Shown here piece after piece: positions 1 through 10,093 of a stretch of 64,000 bases of DNA. Position numbers and translations under genes: made by a program. Below the pieces are notes generated by a model that searched no databases, was not told the origin of the DNA, and saw only the letters and a list, made by a program, of their open reading frames with translations. The stretch is from Cytophagaceae bacterium (GTDB lineage Bacteria > Bacteroidota > Bacteroidia > Cytophagales > Cyclobacteriaceae). Where the stretch lies: assembly GCA_006969745.1 (NCBI GenBank), contig CP030886.1:2019234-2083233 (forward strand), written 5' to 3'. Position 1 is the stretch's first letter, and each line of letters opens with the position of its first letter.

Positions 1-81
1 GAAAACGGGATACGCATATTGATTGCTAAAATGCTAATTTTATAAAATCTCAACTCATTATTGACCCAATTTAGTATAAGT

Positions 82-654
82 ATGCAAACGCGATGTAGCT
101 GGTGTGCCAACTCTTTTGAAGAATATGTCAGATATCATGATGAAGAATGGGGTGTTCCCGTTCATGATGATCAAAAACATTTTGAGTTTTTAGTCTTGGA
201 AAGTGCTCAAGCAGGACTTAGCTGGGCCACTATATTGAAAAAGCGAGAAGGCTACAGAAAAGCATTTGCCAATTTCGATTATAAAGTTGTTGCAGAATAT
301 GGTCCTGGTATGGTAGAGGAGCTTTTACAAGACTCATCTATTATAAGAAATAGAATGAAGATTGAGGCAACTATTAATAATGCGAAACGATTCATGGAGG
401 TTCAAAATGAATTTGGGTCATTTGACAAGTATTGCTGGCAATTTGTAGGAGGAAAACCCATTATGAATGAATGGAAGACAATGCAGGAGGTCCCCGTAAC
501 AACCAAAGAATCAGATGCATTTGCAAAAGATTTGAAAAAGAAAGGATTTAAGTTTCTTGGATCTACGACAGTTTATGCTCACATGCAAGCCATCGGGATG
601 GTAAATGATCATACGACCGATTGCTTTAGGTATGAAGAGTTGAAAAACCAGTAA
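82..654 (+). CDS. tag: DNA-3-methyladenine glycosylase I
   Basis: Base-excision repair enzyme that removes 3-methyladenine from alkylated DNA in the cytoplasm. The 190-residue length matches the family. The N-terminus reads RCSWC followed by YHDEEWGVP, and the zinc ligands known from E. coli Tag (Cys, His, His, Cys) are present as C5, H19, H177 and C181; the last two lie in DHTTDC. The segment QAGLSWATILKKRE is the family's helix-hairpin-helix-side signature. An in-frame TTG at 61 would add seven residues, but the ATG at 82 puts the zinc cysteine where the family has it. It stands alone; the next gene starts 27 bases later on the same strand. Confidence 0.95.
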   Translation: MQTRCSWCANSFEEYVRYHDEEWGVPVHDDQKHFEFLVLESAQAGLSWATILKKREGYRKAFANFDYKVVAEYGPGMVEELLQDSSIIRNRMKIEATINNAKRFMEVQNEFGSFDKYCWQFVGGKPIMNEWKTMQEVPVTTKESDAFAKDLKKKGFKFLGSTTVYAHMQAIGMVNDHTTDCFRYEELKNQ

Positions 655-681
655 CTTTAATCTAACTCTACCTGAATCACT

Positions 682-3450
682 ATGAAAAAGCTATTCCTTT
701 CAGCCATTGGCTTGGCCATTGTAGCTGGAGCCATTCTCACACGGCAAAATACTCAAAGTACAGAGAAGCTATACTTAAATAACATTTCAGAACTCAATGT
801 CGATAAGCTTGATGGACCTGAAAAATCGGTTTTTAGAGATGTATTGATGACGATGGATCCGCAGACAGGTGAAATTCCTATCGAAAACCTTCGTGGTACA
901 ATCAGGAATCAGAAAGGCAGAGTATCAAACAATAGAGATTTTAATTGGAAGCAAATCAACACGGACATTGCAGGTCGGGCTCGCTCGATAATGATCGACC
1001 CAAATGATCCGGCAAAACTTTGGCTTGGAGCAGTAACAGGTGGACTCTGGTATAATCCTGATTTTAGAAATAACAATGCATGGGTTCCAGTATCCGACGA
1101 CTGGGAGACACTTTCCATATCAAGTATCGCTTATGATCCGAACAACTCAAATATCTTTTATGTGGGTACCGGAGAGTCCTTCACTTCTGTAAATATCTAT
1201 CGCGAGTCCTCCTCAAAAGGAGCGGGTATTTACAAATCAACTGACGGAGGCTCTACCTGGTCTTTGATGTCTTCGACCTCAGACTTTCAATATGTAAATG
1301 ATATTGTGGTGAGAGATGAAGATGGAACAAGTGTAATTTATGCCGGAGTGGCATCTGGGCTATATCAGGGAAGTGTTTTTGGATCGTCCCCATCAGATGG
1401 ACTATATCGATCTACTGATGGTGGATCTTCATGGACACAAGTGCTACCGAATATTGAAGGAGCCTCAGTTCCGTACACGGTTAGTGACATTGAATTGACT
1501 TCTTCCGGCGATCTCTATGTAGGTTCAATGAGAAACCTTGCGTCCGAGGGAGGAGGTGTAATATTGTCCTCTTCAGATGGAATAAATTGGGATGTAGATG
1601 ACAGTTATGCTGTCGACATTGTGCAAGAATTTATTGACTTTTATGATGTTATACCAGGCCGTGTCAGGTTTGCTTCCGCAGGATCAATGGTCTATGCTAT
1701 AGCCACGGGAGGGTTATTAAATGTATTTGATCAAATACGAGATTTCGGTTTTTTTACAAGGATGAAGTATAAAGATGGTGATGGCGATTGGCAAGATCTT
1801 GATGGGCCTTCTTCAAATTGGGCATCCATCCCGTGGCATGCACTGGCAATGGGTGTCGATCCAAATGACGATAACCATTTAGTTATTGGTGGACTAAATG
1901 TACATGCACTGTCAAATGCCCGAGAAGCTGGTTCACTTAGCTGGGTAGAATTGAGCGATTGGTCATCAATGTATCATTTTTCAGATTACCTCATTCCATA
2001 CTACGGCTTAGTTAATAGTGATAGTATTCAAAATCACTTTGTGCATGCAGACGTACATTCCCTTGTTTTTGCTGGTAACTCCGATGAACTAATAGCATCC
2101 ACAGACGGAGGTGTTCAATACACGAGTGATCTCACTAAGGGCTTTGCTTTGCTTGAGGGTGAGCGACTGGATTCGTATCCTACATTCAGTCACATAAACA
2201 ATTCTTTGGCTACTACCCAGTATTACACCGTGGCGTTGAATCCTAATACAGGAAATAATGAAGTACTCGCGGGTTCTCAAGATAATAGCACGCATACCTC
2301 CGAGGCTGGAAGTATCAATTACGAAAGCATGATTGGAGGAGGTGATGGTGCTTATTGTTTTTTCGATTCAGACGACCCAGACTTACGCATCACGTCATCA
2401 CAAGTAGGAAACTATAACTTCTTTATTGATGATGTTGGATATTTTTCCAGTGTAGGAGGAGGAACATTCATAAACCCGGCTGATTATGATGATCGTTCCA
2501 ATTTGATCTATTCCAATCTTGCAGTAGATGGTGGGTTCGAGGCGTTATCCACTGGTTTAGCCGGAAGGTATTTGGATTCTCTCGCTATTCTCAATGTGAA
2601 TCCATTCCTGGAAAAAGATGATTTGGATCTAGATACACTGACGTATGTCAAACTAGGCACTAACACAACTACCTCGTTTTCTTCGGTAAAAGTATCTCAG
2701 CATTCAGATGAACTAAATGCCACTGTTTTTCTGGGAAATCAACTTGGTGATGTCTTTAAAATCACCGGACTACCTTATGCACCTACCTCCACAAAGATTG
2801 ATAATGATCAATTACCTGTTGGATACATTTCTTCGATTGATATAGGAAGTTCTGAGGATGAAATTTTGGTCACTTTTTCAAATTATGGAGTGGAGTCCGT
2901 ATGGTATTCAAGCTCAGGTGGGATTGACTGGGAGAACATCGAGAGGAACCTACCAGATATACCTGTACGCCATGGATTATTTAACCCGCTTGATGAGCAG
3001 AAAATTTTGCTTGCAACAGAGCTGGGGATTTGGGGATTAGAAGATATCTCAGATGAAAACGAGGAGTGGCAATCTTATAATGAGGGTTTTCCAAATGTTA
3101 GGGTAGACATGATTGATGTTCGAGGTGCAGATAGCGTCATCGTTGCTGCCACGCATGGCCGAGGTTTGTTTTTAGGTAAGTTTAATCAAGGCGAAAAAGT
3201 TGATGAACCACTGGCTGCTGAAACGGCTACAAAGTCGAAACTTCTATATCCAAATCCAGCCTTTGACATAGTCAAATTCAACTTTGATGTTAAGAAGGTC
3301 ACAATCTATTCACTTGGAGGAGTATTGTTACTTGATCAGGAGGTTTCAGGTGGAAAGGTTGATATTAGCTCATTGCCTCGAGGGATCTACTTTTTGAGAA
3401 CACGATCCGAATCTGGTGAAAAAGAGTCTTTTAAAATAATAAAGCAGTAG
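682..3450 (+). CDS. Secreted BNR/sortilin-type beta-propeller protein, T9SS cargo
   Basis: Large exported protein of 922 residues. A signal peptide occupies about residues 1-20. The body carries repeated Asp-box (BNR) motifs of the SxDGGxxW type, such as KSTDGGSTW, RSTDGGSSW and SSDGINW, which mark sialidase- or VPS10/sortilin-like propellers; I see no catalytic sialidase signature. The last 75 or so residues (LLYPNPAFD..., GIYFLR, ending FKIIKQ) are a Por-secretion type A sorting domain, so the protein should leave through the type IX system and be surface-anchored or released. It is convergent with the next gene, stop codon abutting stop codon with no spacer. Substrate or partner cannot be told from sequence. 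Confidence 0.85.
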   Translation: MKKLFLSAIGLAIVAGAILTRQNTQSTEKLYLNNISELNVDKLDGPEKSVFRDVLMTMDPQTGEIPIENLRGTIRNQKGRVSNNRDFNWKQINTDIAGRARSIMIDPNDPAKLWLGAVTGGLWYNPDFRNNNAWVPVSDDWETLSISSIAYDPNNSNIFYVGTGESFTSVNIYRESSSKGAGIYKSTDGGSTWSLMSSTSDFQYVNDIVVRDEDGTSVIYAGVASGLYQGSVFGSSPSDGLYRSTDGGSSWTQVLPNIEGASVPYTVSDIELTSSGDLYVGSMRNLASEGGGVILSSSDGINWDVDDSYAVDIVQEFIDFYDVIPGRVRFASAGSMVYAIATGGLLNVFDQIRDFGFFTRMKYKDGDGDWQDLDGPSSNWASIPWHALAMGVDPNDDNHLVIGGLNVHALSNAREAGSLSWVELSDWSSMYHFSDYLIPYYGLVNSDSIQNHFVHADVHSLVFAGNSDELIASTDGGVQYTSDLTKGFALLEGERLDSYPTFSHINNSLATTQYYTVALNPNTGNNEVLAGSQDNSTHTSEAGSINYESMIGGGDGAYCFFDSDDPDLRITSSQVGNYNFFIDDVGYFSSVGGGTFINPADYDDRSNLIYSNLAVDGGFEALSTGLAGRYLDSLAILNVNPFLEKDDLDLDTLTYVKLGTNTTTSFSSVKVSQHSDELNATVFLGNQLGDVFKITGLPYAPTSTKIDNDQLPVGYISSIDIGSSEDEILVTFSNYGVESVWYSSSGGIDWENIERNLPDIPVRHGLFNPLDEQKILLATELGIWGLEDISDENEEWQSYNEGFPNVRVDMIDVRGADSVIVAATHGRGLFLGKFNQGEKVDEPLAAETATKSKLLYPNPAFDIVKFNFDVKKVTIYSLGGVLLLDQEVSGGKVDISSLPRGIYFLRTRSESGEKESFKIIKQ

Positions 3451-5088
3451 CTAGTTAGAGTTGTTATATCGGGATAGGAAATCGAGCAGACTTTCATCGC
3501 CATCTATTCCAAGTTTAACCCTGAGCCGATATCGACTCGTTTTTACGCTACCAGGCGCAATACCTAAAACAGATGCAGTTTCTTTTATTGAGAGATTGAG
3601 TTTGATTAGTGCTGCTAGCCGCAAGTCTGTGATTGTCAAGCCATCAAAATCAGCTTGTAATCTTTGAAAAAACCCTGTGTGTACTTTTTCAAAGTAGATT
3701 CTAAAATTATCCCATTCTTTATCGTTACGTTGTTGTGCACTTATTATCCTTTCAAGCTCCCTGACCTTTGCCTTTACGATCTCAGATGTATCTTTCGATT
3801 TTAGCTCCCTTGTTATTGCCGTCAACTCCTCCATCATCTCCTGTTTCTGGATGAAATTTATGGTGAAGGTGCTTAATTCGTTGTTCTTGTGATTTAGTTC
3901 ACTTTCTAATTTTGCCTGTCTGGCTTGTTGCAATTCCCGATTTTTTCTGGCCTTGGTTCGATACCAAAGGAATAGGACGATAAGGAATGCAGCAATAAAT
4001 ATTAGAGCCACCAATTGAATTAAAAGCAATTTTTGATCTTTTTCTAAGAGCGCGATCCTCTGCTCATTGATCATCAACTCTTGTTCTTTCTTGGCTAGCT
4101 GATAACTTGCCTCTAATTGCTCCAACTCAGATTTTTGACGCTCCTCAAGTACTTCAATATACAAGCGAGAGCTCAGCCGATCGTACTCGTTTGCCAACTC
4201 TATGTTTCCGGCTCTTCGTTCAGACCTGGCCCAGCGCACATAGGTGGACGCTTTCACACCTTTTGCTTCAGCAGAGTCAGCATATTGGATGGCTGTTTGG
4301 TAGTATTTTCTGGCTTCAATGTACTTTCCAATATTTCTATGAAGGTTGCCGAGGTTAATGTAGGTGTAGGCCATTTGAAAAAAATCACCATTTTTTCTTT
4401 TCATAGCCAATGATTTTTCATAATAGAACCTGGCGAGTTCCGGGTCGTTATCCTTCTGATATGCTATCACACCCAGGTTTCCATAGGTGATTCCAAGGCC
4501 ATACAAATCCTTGATCTCTTCGCGGATATCAAGGGCTTTGTGATAGTACCATTCAGCACTATCATAAAGATCCATATACGCATAGGTAGCACCAATATTG
4601 TTGAAAGTATTGGCTTTGATTTTAGCATCAGCACGATTCAAAATAAGAGCTTTTCGAAGGTATACTAATGCACTGTCCATCAAATGGATATCCTGGAAAT
4701 AGGTTCCGATGGAATTGTATGCGCTTGCCATTTGAGCAGAATCGCCAACCTGCTCAAAAAGCCTGTATGCGCGAAATCCATTTTCCAGGGCTTTGGTCAG
4801 GTCGCTTCTGGTGCGGAAGACAGCAGCAAAGTTTAGGTAGGCTGCAGCTTCGCCTTGGGCATAGTTGATTTTTTTACTACCATTTAATGCTTTACGTGCG
4901 AATAGTTCTGCAATAGAAGGGTAAGAAGCTGCATTTTTCTGAGTCAATTCGTTTAGTAAATCGATTTCAGAACGATTAGATCCTGAGATTTGGTCATACA
5001 GCAATACCAGACTATCAGTCTTACTTTGCCCATGCATAAATCCTGTTAGTATCAGTGTGGCGAAAAAAAGAACGATGATCCGCTTCAT
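3451..5088 (-). CDS. TPR-transmembrane-LuxR-type regulator
   Basis: Membrane-anchored transcriptional regulator of 545 residues, a design common in Bacteroidota. A signal peptide (1-20) leads into tetratricopeptide repeats over about residues 80-300 (for example ANTFNNIGATYAYMDLYDSA). A coiled coil and one transmembrane helix near 355-378 (LVALIFIAAFLIVLFLW) follow, then a cytoplasmic coiled coil. The C-terminal 65 residues form a LuxR/GerE-type helix-turn-helix (LSIKETASVLGIAPGSVKTSRYR). TPRs face the periplasm and the DNA-binding domain the cytoplasm, so it could couple an envelope signal to transcription. Targets are unknown; it is monocistronic and convergent with the T9SS protein. Confidence 0.85.
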   Translation of the reverse strand: MKRIIVLFFATLILTGFMHGQSKTDSLVLLYDQISGSNRSEIDLLNELTQKNAASYPSIAELFARKALNGSKKINYAQGEAAAYLNFAAVFRTRSDLTKALENGFRAYRLFEQVGDSAQMASAYNSIGTYFQDIHLMDSALVYLRKALILNRADAKIKANTFNNIGATYAYMDLYDSAEWYYHKALDIREEIKDLYGLGITYGNLGVIAYQKDNDPELARFYYEKSLAMKRKNGDFFQMAYTYINLGNLHRNIGKYIEARKYYQTAIQYADSAEAKGVKASTYVRWARSERRAGNIELANEYDRLSSRLYIEVLEERQKSELEQLEASYQLAKKEQELMINEQRIALLEKDQKLLLIQLVALIFIAAFLIVLFLWYRTKARKNRELQQARQAKLESELNHKNNELSTFTINFIQKQEMMEELTAITRELKSKDTSEIVKAKVRELERIISAQQRNDKEWDNFRIYFEKVHTGFFQRLQADFDGLTITDLRLAALIKLNLSIKETASVLGIAPGSVKTSRYRLRVKLGIDGDESLLDFLSRYNNSN

Positions 5089-5176
5089 TGAACTTATCTA
5101 ATACGAGAATAAAAGAAGGTAGATACTTTTTAAGTAAATCGCCAACAAAACTTAATTCTCTCCTGATAAAAATGAA

Positions 5177-5208
5177 TTGAGTGAAAATGCTAAATCACAG
5201 TAACTTTA
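5177..5208 (+). promoter_or_regulatory. Candidate Bacteroidota promoter for prfA
   Basis: TTG at 5177-5179, 21-base spacer, then TAACTTTA at 5201-5208, close to the TTTG / TAnnTTTG consensus of the Bacteroidota primary sigma factor. It lies in the divergent gap and would give a start of transcription about 15 bases before the prfA ATG. Confidence 0.45.
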
Positions 5209-5229
5209 CCTTCAATAATCGCTAAGCGG

Positions 5230-6300
5230 ATGATTGATAAACTTGAGGAAATAAAACACAGATTTGAGGAGGTAGGCCAGCTCATTGTACAGCCGGACAT
5301 TGTCACGGATATGGAGAAGTATGGCAAGCTGAACAAAGAGTACAAAGACCTGGAAAAAATCGTAGTCAAATACAAGGAGTATACAGAAGCCACCAGCAAC
5401 CTGGCCAATGCAAAAGAAGTTCTGGGAAATGAAAAGGACCCGGAGTTTCGTGAAATGGCAAAAGCAGAAATCGATGAGCTAGAACCTCAAATCTCTTCAT
5501 TGGAGGAGGAATTAAAAGTGATGCTAATTCCTAAAGATCCTAATGATAGCAAAAATGTGATTTTGGAAATACGCGCTGGGACCGGTGGAGACGAAGCATC
5601 AATTTTTGCGGGCGACCTGTTCCGCATGTACAAATCATATGCTGAGGATCAAAACTGGTCGTTTTCTGTCTTGAATTTTAATGAAGGCAGTGCCGGAGGG
5701 TATAAAGAAATAGTAGCATCGGTGGAAGGTGAAGATGTTTACGCGAAGTTAAAATTTGAATCTGGCGTACATAGAGTGCAAAGAGTACCAGCCACTGAAT
5801 CTCAAGGAAGAGTGCATACTTCTGCGGCTACCGTGGCAGTCTTGCCAGAAGCTGAAGAGGTGGATGTAGAACTAAACATGGGAGATATCAGGAAAGATAC
5901 ATTTAGAGCATCCGGAGCTGGAGGTCAGCACATTAACAAAACAGAGTCAGCAGTAAGACTTACACATGCACCTTCCGGCCTTGTAGTGGAATGTCAGGAT
6001 GGAAGATCGCAGCACGCCAATTATGATAAAGCATTGAAGGTACTCCGATCCCGACTATATGAGATGGAGTTACAAAAACACAATGCAGAGATTAGCAGTC
6101 AGCGAAAAAGTATGGTAGGCTCTGGTGATCGATCGGATAAAATCAGGACGTACAATTACCCACAAGGAAGAGTCACAGATCATCGGATTGGGGTATCCGT
6201 GTTTAACCTGCCCAATGTAATGAATGGAGAAATCGAAGAGTTTATAGAGCAGCTTCGAATTGCAGAAAATGCAGAGATCATGAAAGAAGCGGAGAATTAG
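5230..6300 (+). CDS. prfA: Peptide chain release factor 1
   Basis: Ribosomal release factor that reads UAA and UAG and hydrolyses the finished peptidyl-tRNA. The 356-residue length is normal. The RF1-specific tripeptide PAT is at residues 187-189 (RVQRVPATESQGR), which separates it from RF2 with SPF, and the catalytic GGQ is at residues 231-233 (SGAGGQHINK). The N-terminal 100 residues are the usual helical domain. No frameshift site is present, as expected for RF1. A lipoprotein gene follows after 15 bases and may share the transcript. Confidence 0.97.
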   Translation: MIDKLEEIKHRFEEVGQLIVQPDIVTDMEKYGKLNKEYKDLEKIVVKYKEYTEATSNLANAKEVLGNEKDPEFREMAKAEIDELEPQISSLEEELKVMLIPKDPNDSKNVILEIRAGTGGDEASIFAGDLFRMYKSYAEDQNWSFSVLNFNEGSAGGYKEIVASVEGEDVYAKLKFESGVHRVQRVPATESQGRVHTSAATVAVLPEAEEVDVELNMGDIRKDTFRASGAGGQHINKTESAVRLTHAPSGLVVECQDGRSQHANYDKALKVLRSRLYEMELQKHNAEISSQRKSMVGSGDRSDKIRTYNYPQGRVTDHRIGVSVFNLPNVMNGEIEEFIEQLRIAENAEIMKEAEN

Positions 6301-6315
6301 TCCGTTAACATCACA

Positions 6316-7689
6316 ATGCGAAATACCTTTTTTGTACTACTTCTTGTTTTGATTTGGGTTGGGTGTTCCACTAAAGACGAAACCATATCATTTAACCCAG
6401 GGTTGATGCTCGGGTTTAGTAATGACTCTGTTGCTTTTGACACCTTACTCTCCAATCGCAGAAGCAGCACGAAACGTCTTACAGTTTTCAACCCAAACGA
6501 AGAAGCGATTCAGTTTGATGAGATTGCTCTTGGCAGGGCAGGTAACTCAGACTACCAGATAATCATCAATGGCAAGCAGACAAATTCGCTTGTCAACGAG
6601 CGACTCCTGGGAGGAGACAGTATTTTGATCCTGATAGAAGTAAACATCACTCCTCAAAATGAAAATCTACCCTATTTGGTAAAAGACTCAATAGTCTTCA
6701 GATGGAATACCAATGAAGAACATGTGAAGTTGGTGAGCTATGGACAAGATGGCAATACCATAACCAGCTCTAGCGTATGCAATGAAATCTGGACAAATGC
6801 CAGGCCATATATTATTAGCGATACAGTACTTGTTTCTCCGGGATGTGAGTTGGTAATAGAAAGGGGGACCAATATTTATTTTGAGAATGATGCAGTAATG
6901 TTTGTTCAAGGAACACTGAAAGCCATTGGCGATTCGGCAAATCACATAGTCTTCCGAAATGCAAGATTCGACGGGGTATACGACAGGGTTCCAGGACAGT
7001 GGGACGGGATATATTTTTTGGAAGGGAGCTCAGATAATGAAATTGCTTTTGCAGAAATTTTTAACGGACAAATCGGATTAAGAGTGGGCACTCCCGATGA
7101 CGATGATTTACCGGACGTGGTGATTTCAAATACTGAAATCTTCAATATGAGTTTGGCTGGGATACTGGCCTTCACCTCAGATATTGAAGCGACAAATTCG
7201 CTGATCTACAATTGTGGAAACTATTTGTTTGGTGGGTTTGCGGGAGGAAATTATAATCTTAGACATTGCACTTTTTCAAACGAACCAGCTTTGTTTATTC
7301 AGGATGAAGCAACTGTTCAATTTTCAGATAACCTCGTTATCGGTGAAAACGAGCTGCTGGTTGCAGATTTGAATCTGGAGATGACCAATTGCATAATTTG
7401 GGGTACTGCCGATGAGGAGCTTCTGATTAATAATGGAGGTAACGCAATGGTATCTGTAGGCTTGGTGGCCAATATCATCCGTTCCGGGGAAGAAATAGAG
7501 AATAATTTTACTTCAAGAGATTTCAATTTCCCAGGTTTTGTAGATGCATTTGATAATGATTATAGACTAGACACGCTCGCATTTGCAAAGGACAAAGGCG
7601 TTGATATCGGAATTCAAAGGGATTTGACAGGCAAAAACCGAGATGCCACTCCGGATATTGGTGCATTTGAACGTATCGAAAAACAGTGA
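6316..7689 (+). CDS. Lipoprotein with right-handed beta-helix
   Basis: Exported lipoprotein of 457 residues: residues 1-17 are a signal peptide ending in the lipobox VGCS. A beta-sandwich-like N-terminal part (about 30-140) precedes a repetitive region (about 155-400) of short hydrophobic strands and polar turns (EIAFAEIFNGQIGLRVG, VVISNTEIFNMSLAGI, LIYNCGNYLFGG) typical of right-handed parallel beta-helices. The end (PDIGAFERIEKQ) matches the closing motif of choice-of-anchor/beta-helix proteins in Bacteroidota. No enzymatic residues of pectate lyases are obvious, so function is unknown. It starts 15 bases after prfA. Confidence 0.75.
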   Translation: MRNTFFVLLLVLIWVGCSTKDETISFNPGLMLGFSNDSVAFDTLLSNRRSSTKRLTVFNPNEEAIQFDEIALGRAGNSDYQIIINGKQTNSLVNERLLGGDSILILIEVNITPQNENLPYLVKDSIVFRWNTNEEHVKLVSYGQDGNTITSSSVCNEIWTNARPYIISDTVLVSPGCELVIERGTNIYFENDAVMFVQGTLKAIGDSANHIVFRNARFDGVYDRVPGQWDGIYFLEGSSDNEIAFAEIFNGQIGLRVGTPDDDDLPDVVISNTEIFNMSLAGILAFTSDIEATNSLIYNCGNYLFGGFAGGNYNLRHCTFSNEPALFIQDEATVQFSDNLVIGENELLVADLNLEMTNCIIWGTADEELLINNGGNAMVSVGLVANIIRSGEEIENNFTSRDFNFPGFVDAFDNDYRLDTLAFAKDKGVDIGIQRDLTGKNRDATPDIGAFERIEKQ

Positions 7690-7747
7690 TACACTCGTCT
7701 AAATCATAGCTTCATTTTTCGTTTTTATTGTTATCTTATATTTCTTG

Positions 7748-9715
7748 ATGAGATTTATAAGAACCACTATTTTATTGCTCACTCTCTCTACAGCTTTTGG
7801 TCAGGCAGACAGCTTGATTCAAATCATGGAAGAGAAAAATGGAATCGACCGAATAGAGTTGCTTCATGAGATCGTGATCGATTTGTGGTTGAACTATCCA
7901 GAGCGAGCTAGAACCTATGGTATGGAGGCCCTCAAAATTTCGAAAGAGTTGGGAGACTCGACAATGATATCAAAGTCCCTAAGACTTATCGCCGGCGTAC
8001 ATTATTATAAAGGGGACTATGACCAGTCACTGGAGTATAACCAAAGAGCGTTTGACATTGCGGTTGCGCTAAAAGACTCCACGCTCATCAACAATGGGTA
8101 CAACAATATTGGCCTGCTTTACTACAACCTAGGGAGCTATCAAACAGCACTTGAGTATTTATTGAGATCAAAGACCATCAAAAATAAAATTGGAGAATCG
8201 TACGGACTATCTACTACGCTAAATAACATTGGTCTTGTCTTTGAAAGAATTCACGATTATGGGCAAGCAAGAGACTACTTTGAGCAAGCTTACGATCAGG
8301 CCATCAGTCTCAACGAACCGGACAACATACTCTACTCCATTAATAATATCGGGATCACCTATATGAAAGAAGGCAACCTTGAAGAAGCCTTGAAATATTT
8401 CAGGCGTGGCTATCGGATGGGTGCTGAAATAGAAAATATAAATTGGGGAGCTGTTTCAGCCAGAGGAATAGGAGAAGTATTTATGCTCAGTGGAGAAAAG
8501 GACTCAGTATTGTATTATCTCCAAAGTTCGCTGGATGCCAGCCAGTCCATTGATGATAAGAAAGGGATGGCAGAGGTGTACTATCTATTTGCCAAAAACT
8601 CGTTGGAAGATGGTGACGCCAGGCGAGCATTGGAATACTTAGACAAGTGTGATGATTGGGCCAAACAGATACAGATACGACAACAGCAACTTGACAACCT
8701 GAAACTATACTCTACCATCTACTCTAAGCTGCAAGACAGAGACAAGGAGAAAGAGTACCTAGGAAAATATATTGAACTGAGGGACTCCCTTTTTCAGGAT
8801 GTGGTGACAAGAAACCTCAGTCTGATACCATTGAAAATAAAGGAAGAAGAAGATCGGTTTACGCTTACAAGTCAGCAGGCTAAAATTCAAAACCAACTCG
8901 TTACCAATCAGCTTTTCACATTCATCATCATCATAACGGTTCCTTTATTGATTGTGATGATTATTCTTCTTCGGAAAAATGATAAGAAAAATAAAGAGCT
9001 TCAACGGAACAATGAAGAACTTAAGCATACCCAGAAGCTACTGATAACATCAGAAAAAATGGCATCACTTGGTGTGCTTGCTGCAGGAGTTGGTCATGAA
9101 ATAAACAACCCGCTCAACTTTATAAAGAATGGTATTGGAGCACTTTCGAAAAAGCTGGAAGGAAACGAAGATGAAGAACTCAAATCATACTTTAAGATTG
9201 TAAATGAGGGAGTAGATCGGGCTACCAACATAGTGAAAAGCCTTAGCCATTTCAGCAGAAAAGGACCAGGAGTAGATGAGAAATGCAACATTCATGAGAT
9301 CATAGAAAACTGCTTGCTGATCCTTCACAATAAGATCAGAAATAAAGTAAGAGTAATAACAAATTTTACAAGCCAGAGCGCAATCCTAAAAGGAAATGAA
9401 GGACGATTGCATCAGGCAATGATGAATATTATAGCCAATGCTGAGCAAGCAATAGTAGATGAAGGCACCCTTACCATCACCACTCGACGAAAGTCAGATG
9501 TCATGGAAATTTGGATTGAAGATGATGGCGAGGGCATTCCTGAGGAGAACTTAATGAAGATTAGTGACCCTTTCTTTACAACCAAACCACCGGGTGAAGG
9601 AACAGGATTAGGTTTATTCATTACCTTTTCGATTATTGAAGAACACAGCGGGAGTATTGAAGTTGAATCAAACCCTAGCGAAGGAAGTAAGTTTATTATT
9701 AAGCTACCATTATAA
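7748..9715 (+). CDS. TPR-containing sensor histidine kinase
   Basis: Membrane sensor kinase of 655 residues. A signal peptide (1-19) is followed by TPRs over about 60-330 (NNIGLLYYNLGSYQTALEYL and similar), predicted periplasmic, then one transmembrane helix near 388-407. The kinase core has the H-box AAGVGHEINNPLNFI with phospho-acceptor His450, an N-box (MNIIANAEQAI), a G1 box (EDDGEGIP) and a G2 box (GEGTGLGLF). The GHEINNPLN style places it near the NtrB/HisKA-type kinases. The in-frame TTG just before the ATG at 7748 is not needed. The response regulator begins three bases after the stop, so the two form one system. Confidence 0.9.
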   Translation: MRFIRTTILLLTLSTAFGQADSLIQIMEEKNGIDRIELLHEIVIDLWLNYPERARTYGMEALKISKELGDSTMISKSLRLIAGVHYYKGDYDQSLEYNQRAFDIAVALKDSTLINNGYNNIGLLYYNLGSYQTALEYLLRSKTIKNKIGESYGLSTTLNNIGLVFERIHDYGQARDYFEQAYDQAISLNEPDNILYSINNIGITYMKEGNLEEALKYFRRGYRMGAEIENINWGAVSARGIGEVFMLSGEKDSVLYYLQSSLDASQSIDDKKGMAEVYYLFAKNSLEDGDARRALEYLDKCDDWAKQIQIRQQQLDNLKLYSTIYSKLQDRDKEKEYLGKYIELRDSLFQDVVTRNLSLIPLKIKEEEDRFTLTSQQAKIQNQLVTNQLFTFIIIITVPLLIVMIILLRKNDKKNKELQRNNEELKHTQKLLITSEKMASLGVLAAGVGHEINNPLNFIKNGIGALSKKLEGNEDEELKSYFKIVNEGVDRATNIVKSLSHFSRKGPGVDEKCNIHEIIENCLLILHNKIRNKVRVITNFTSQSAILKGNEGRLHQAMMNIIANAEQAIVDEGTLTITTRRKSDVMEIWIEDDGEGIPEENLMKISDPFFTTKPPGEGTGLGLFITFSIIEEHSGSIEVESNPSEGSKFIIKLPL

Positions 9716-9718
9716 AAG

Positions 9719-10093
9719 ATGAGTGAGAAGCCAGCTATATTATATGTGGATGACGAAGAGGCAAATTTGCTTCTCTTTCGGATTTCTTTTGAAGGTGAAC
9801 GAGATGTTTTGGTCGCCAATTCTCCGGAAGAAGGCCTCTTGAAACTAGAGGAAAATAGAAGCAGAATACGTGCCGTGATAAGCGATATGCACATGCCAAA
9901 GATGAACGGTGTCCAGTTTATTGAAAAAGCACAAGAAACAGTCAACGATATACCTTATTACATCCTCAGTGGCTATGCTTTCAATGATGAGATAGATCAG
10001 GCACTTCAACGAAACACCATTAAAAAGTTTTTTACAAAACCCTTTGATAGAGCAGAGATTGAGGGTTACTTGAGCAACTCAAGCAACGGCTAA
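9719..10093 (+). CDS. Single-domain response regulator
   Basis: Stand-alone CheY-like receiver of 124 residues and the likely partner of the upstream kinase. The acidic pocket is DDEE near residue 11, the phospho-acceptor is Asp56 in ISDMHMPKMNG, the switch Ser is in YILSGYAF and the conserved Lys is in FFTKPFD. There is no output domain, so it acts by protein contact or relays phosphate to another protein. It starts three bases after the kinase stop. Its last four bases overlap the end of the convergent gene on the minus strand. Confidence 0.9.
   Translation: MSEKPAILYVDDEEANLLLFRISFEGERDVLVANSPEEGLLKLEENRSRIRAVISDMHMPKMNGVQFIEKAQETVNDIPYYILSGYAFNDEIDQALQRNTIKKFFTKPFDRAEIEGYLSNSSNG

Noticed and set aside
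5230-6300. RF2-type programmed frameshift
   Set aside because: The PAT motif and an uninterrupted frame identify RF1, which has no frameshift.
9412-9945. 177-codon open frame on the minus strand
   Set aside because: It lies opposite the conserved kinase ATPase domain and the response regulator; the translation is Ser/Pro/Ile-rich shadow sequence with no domain.
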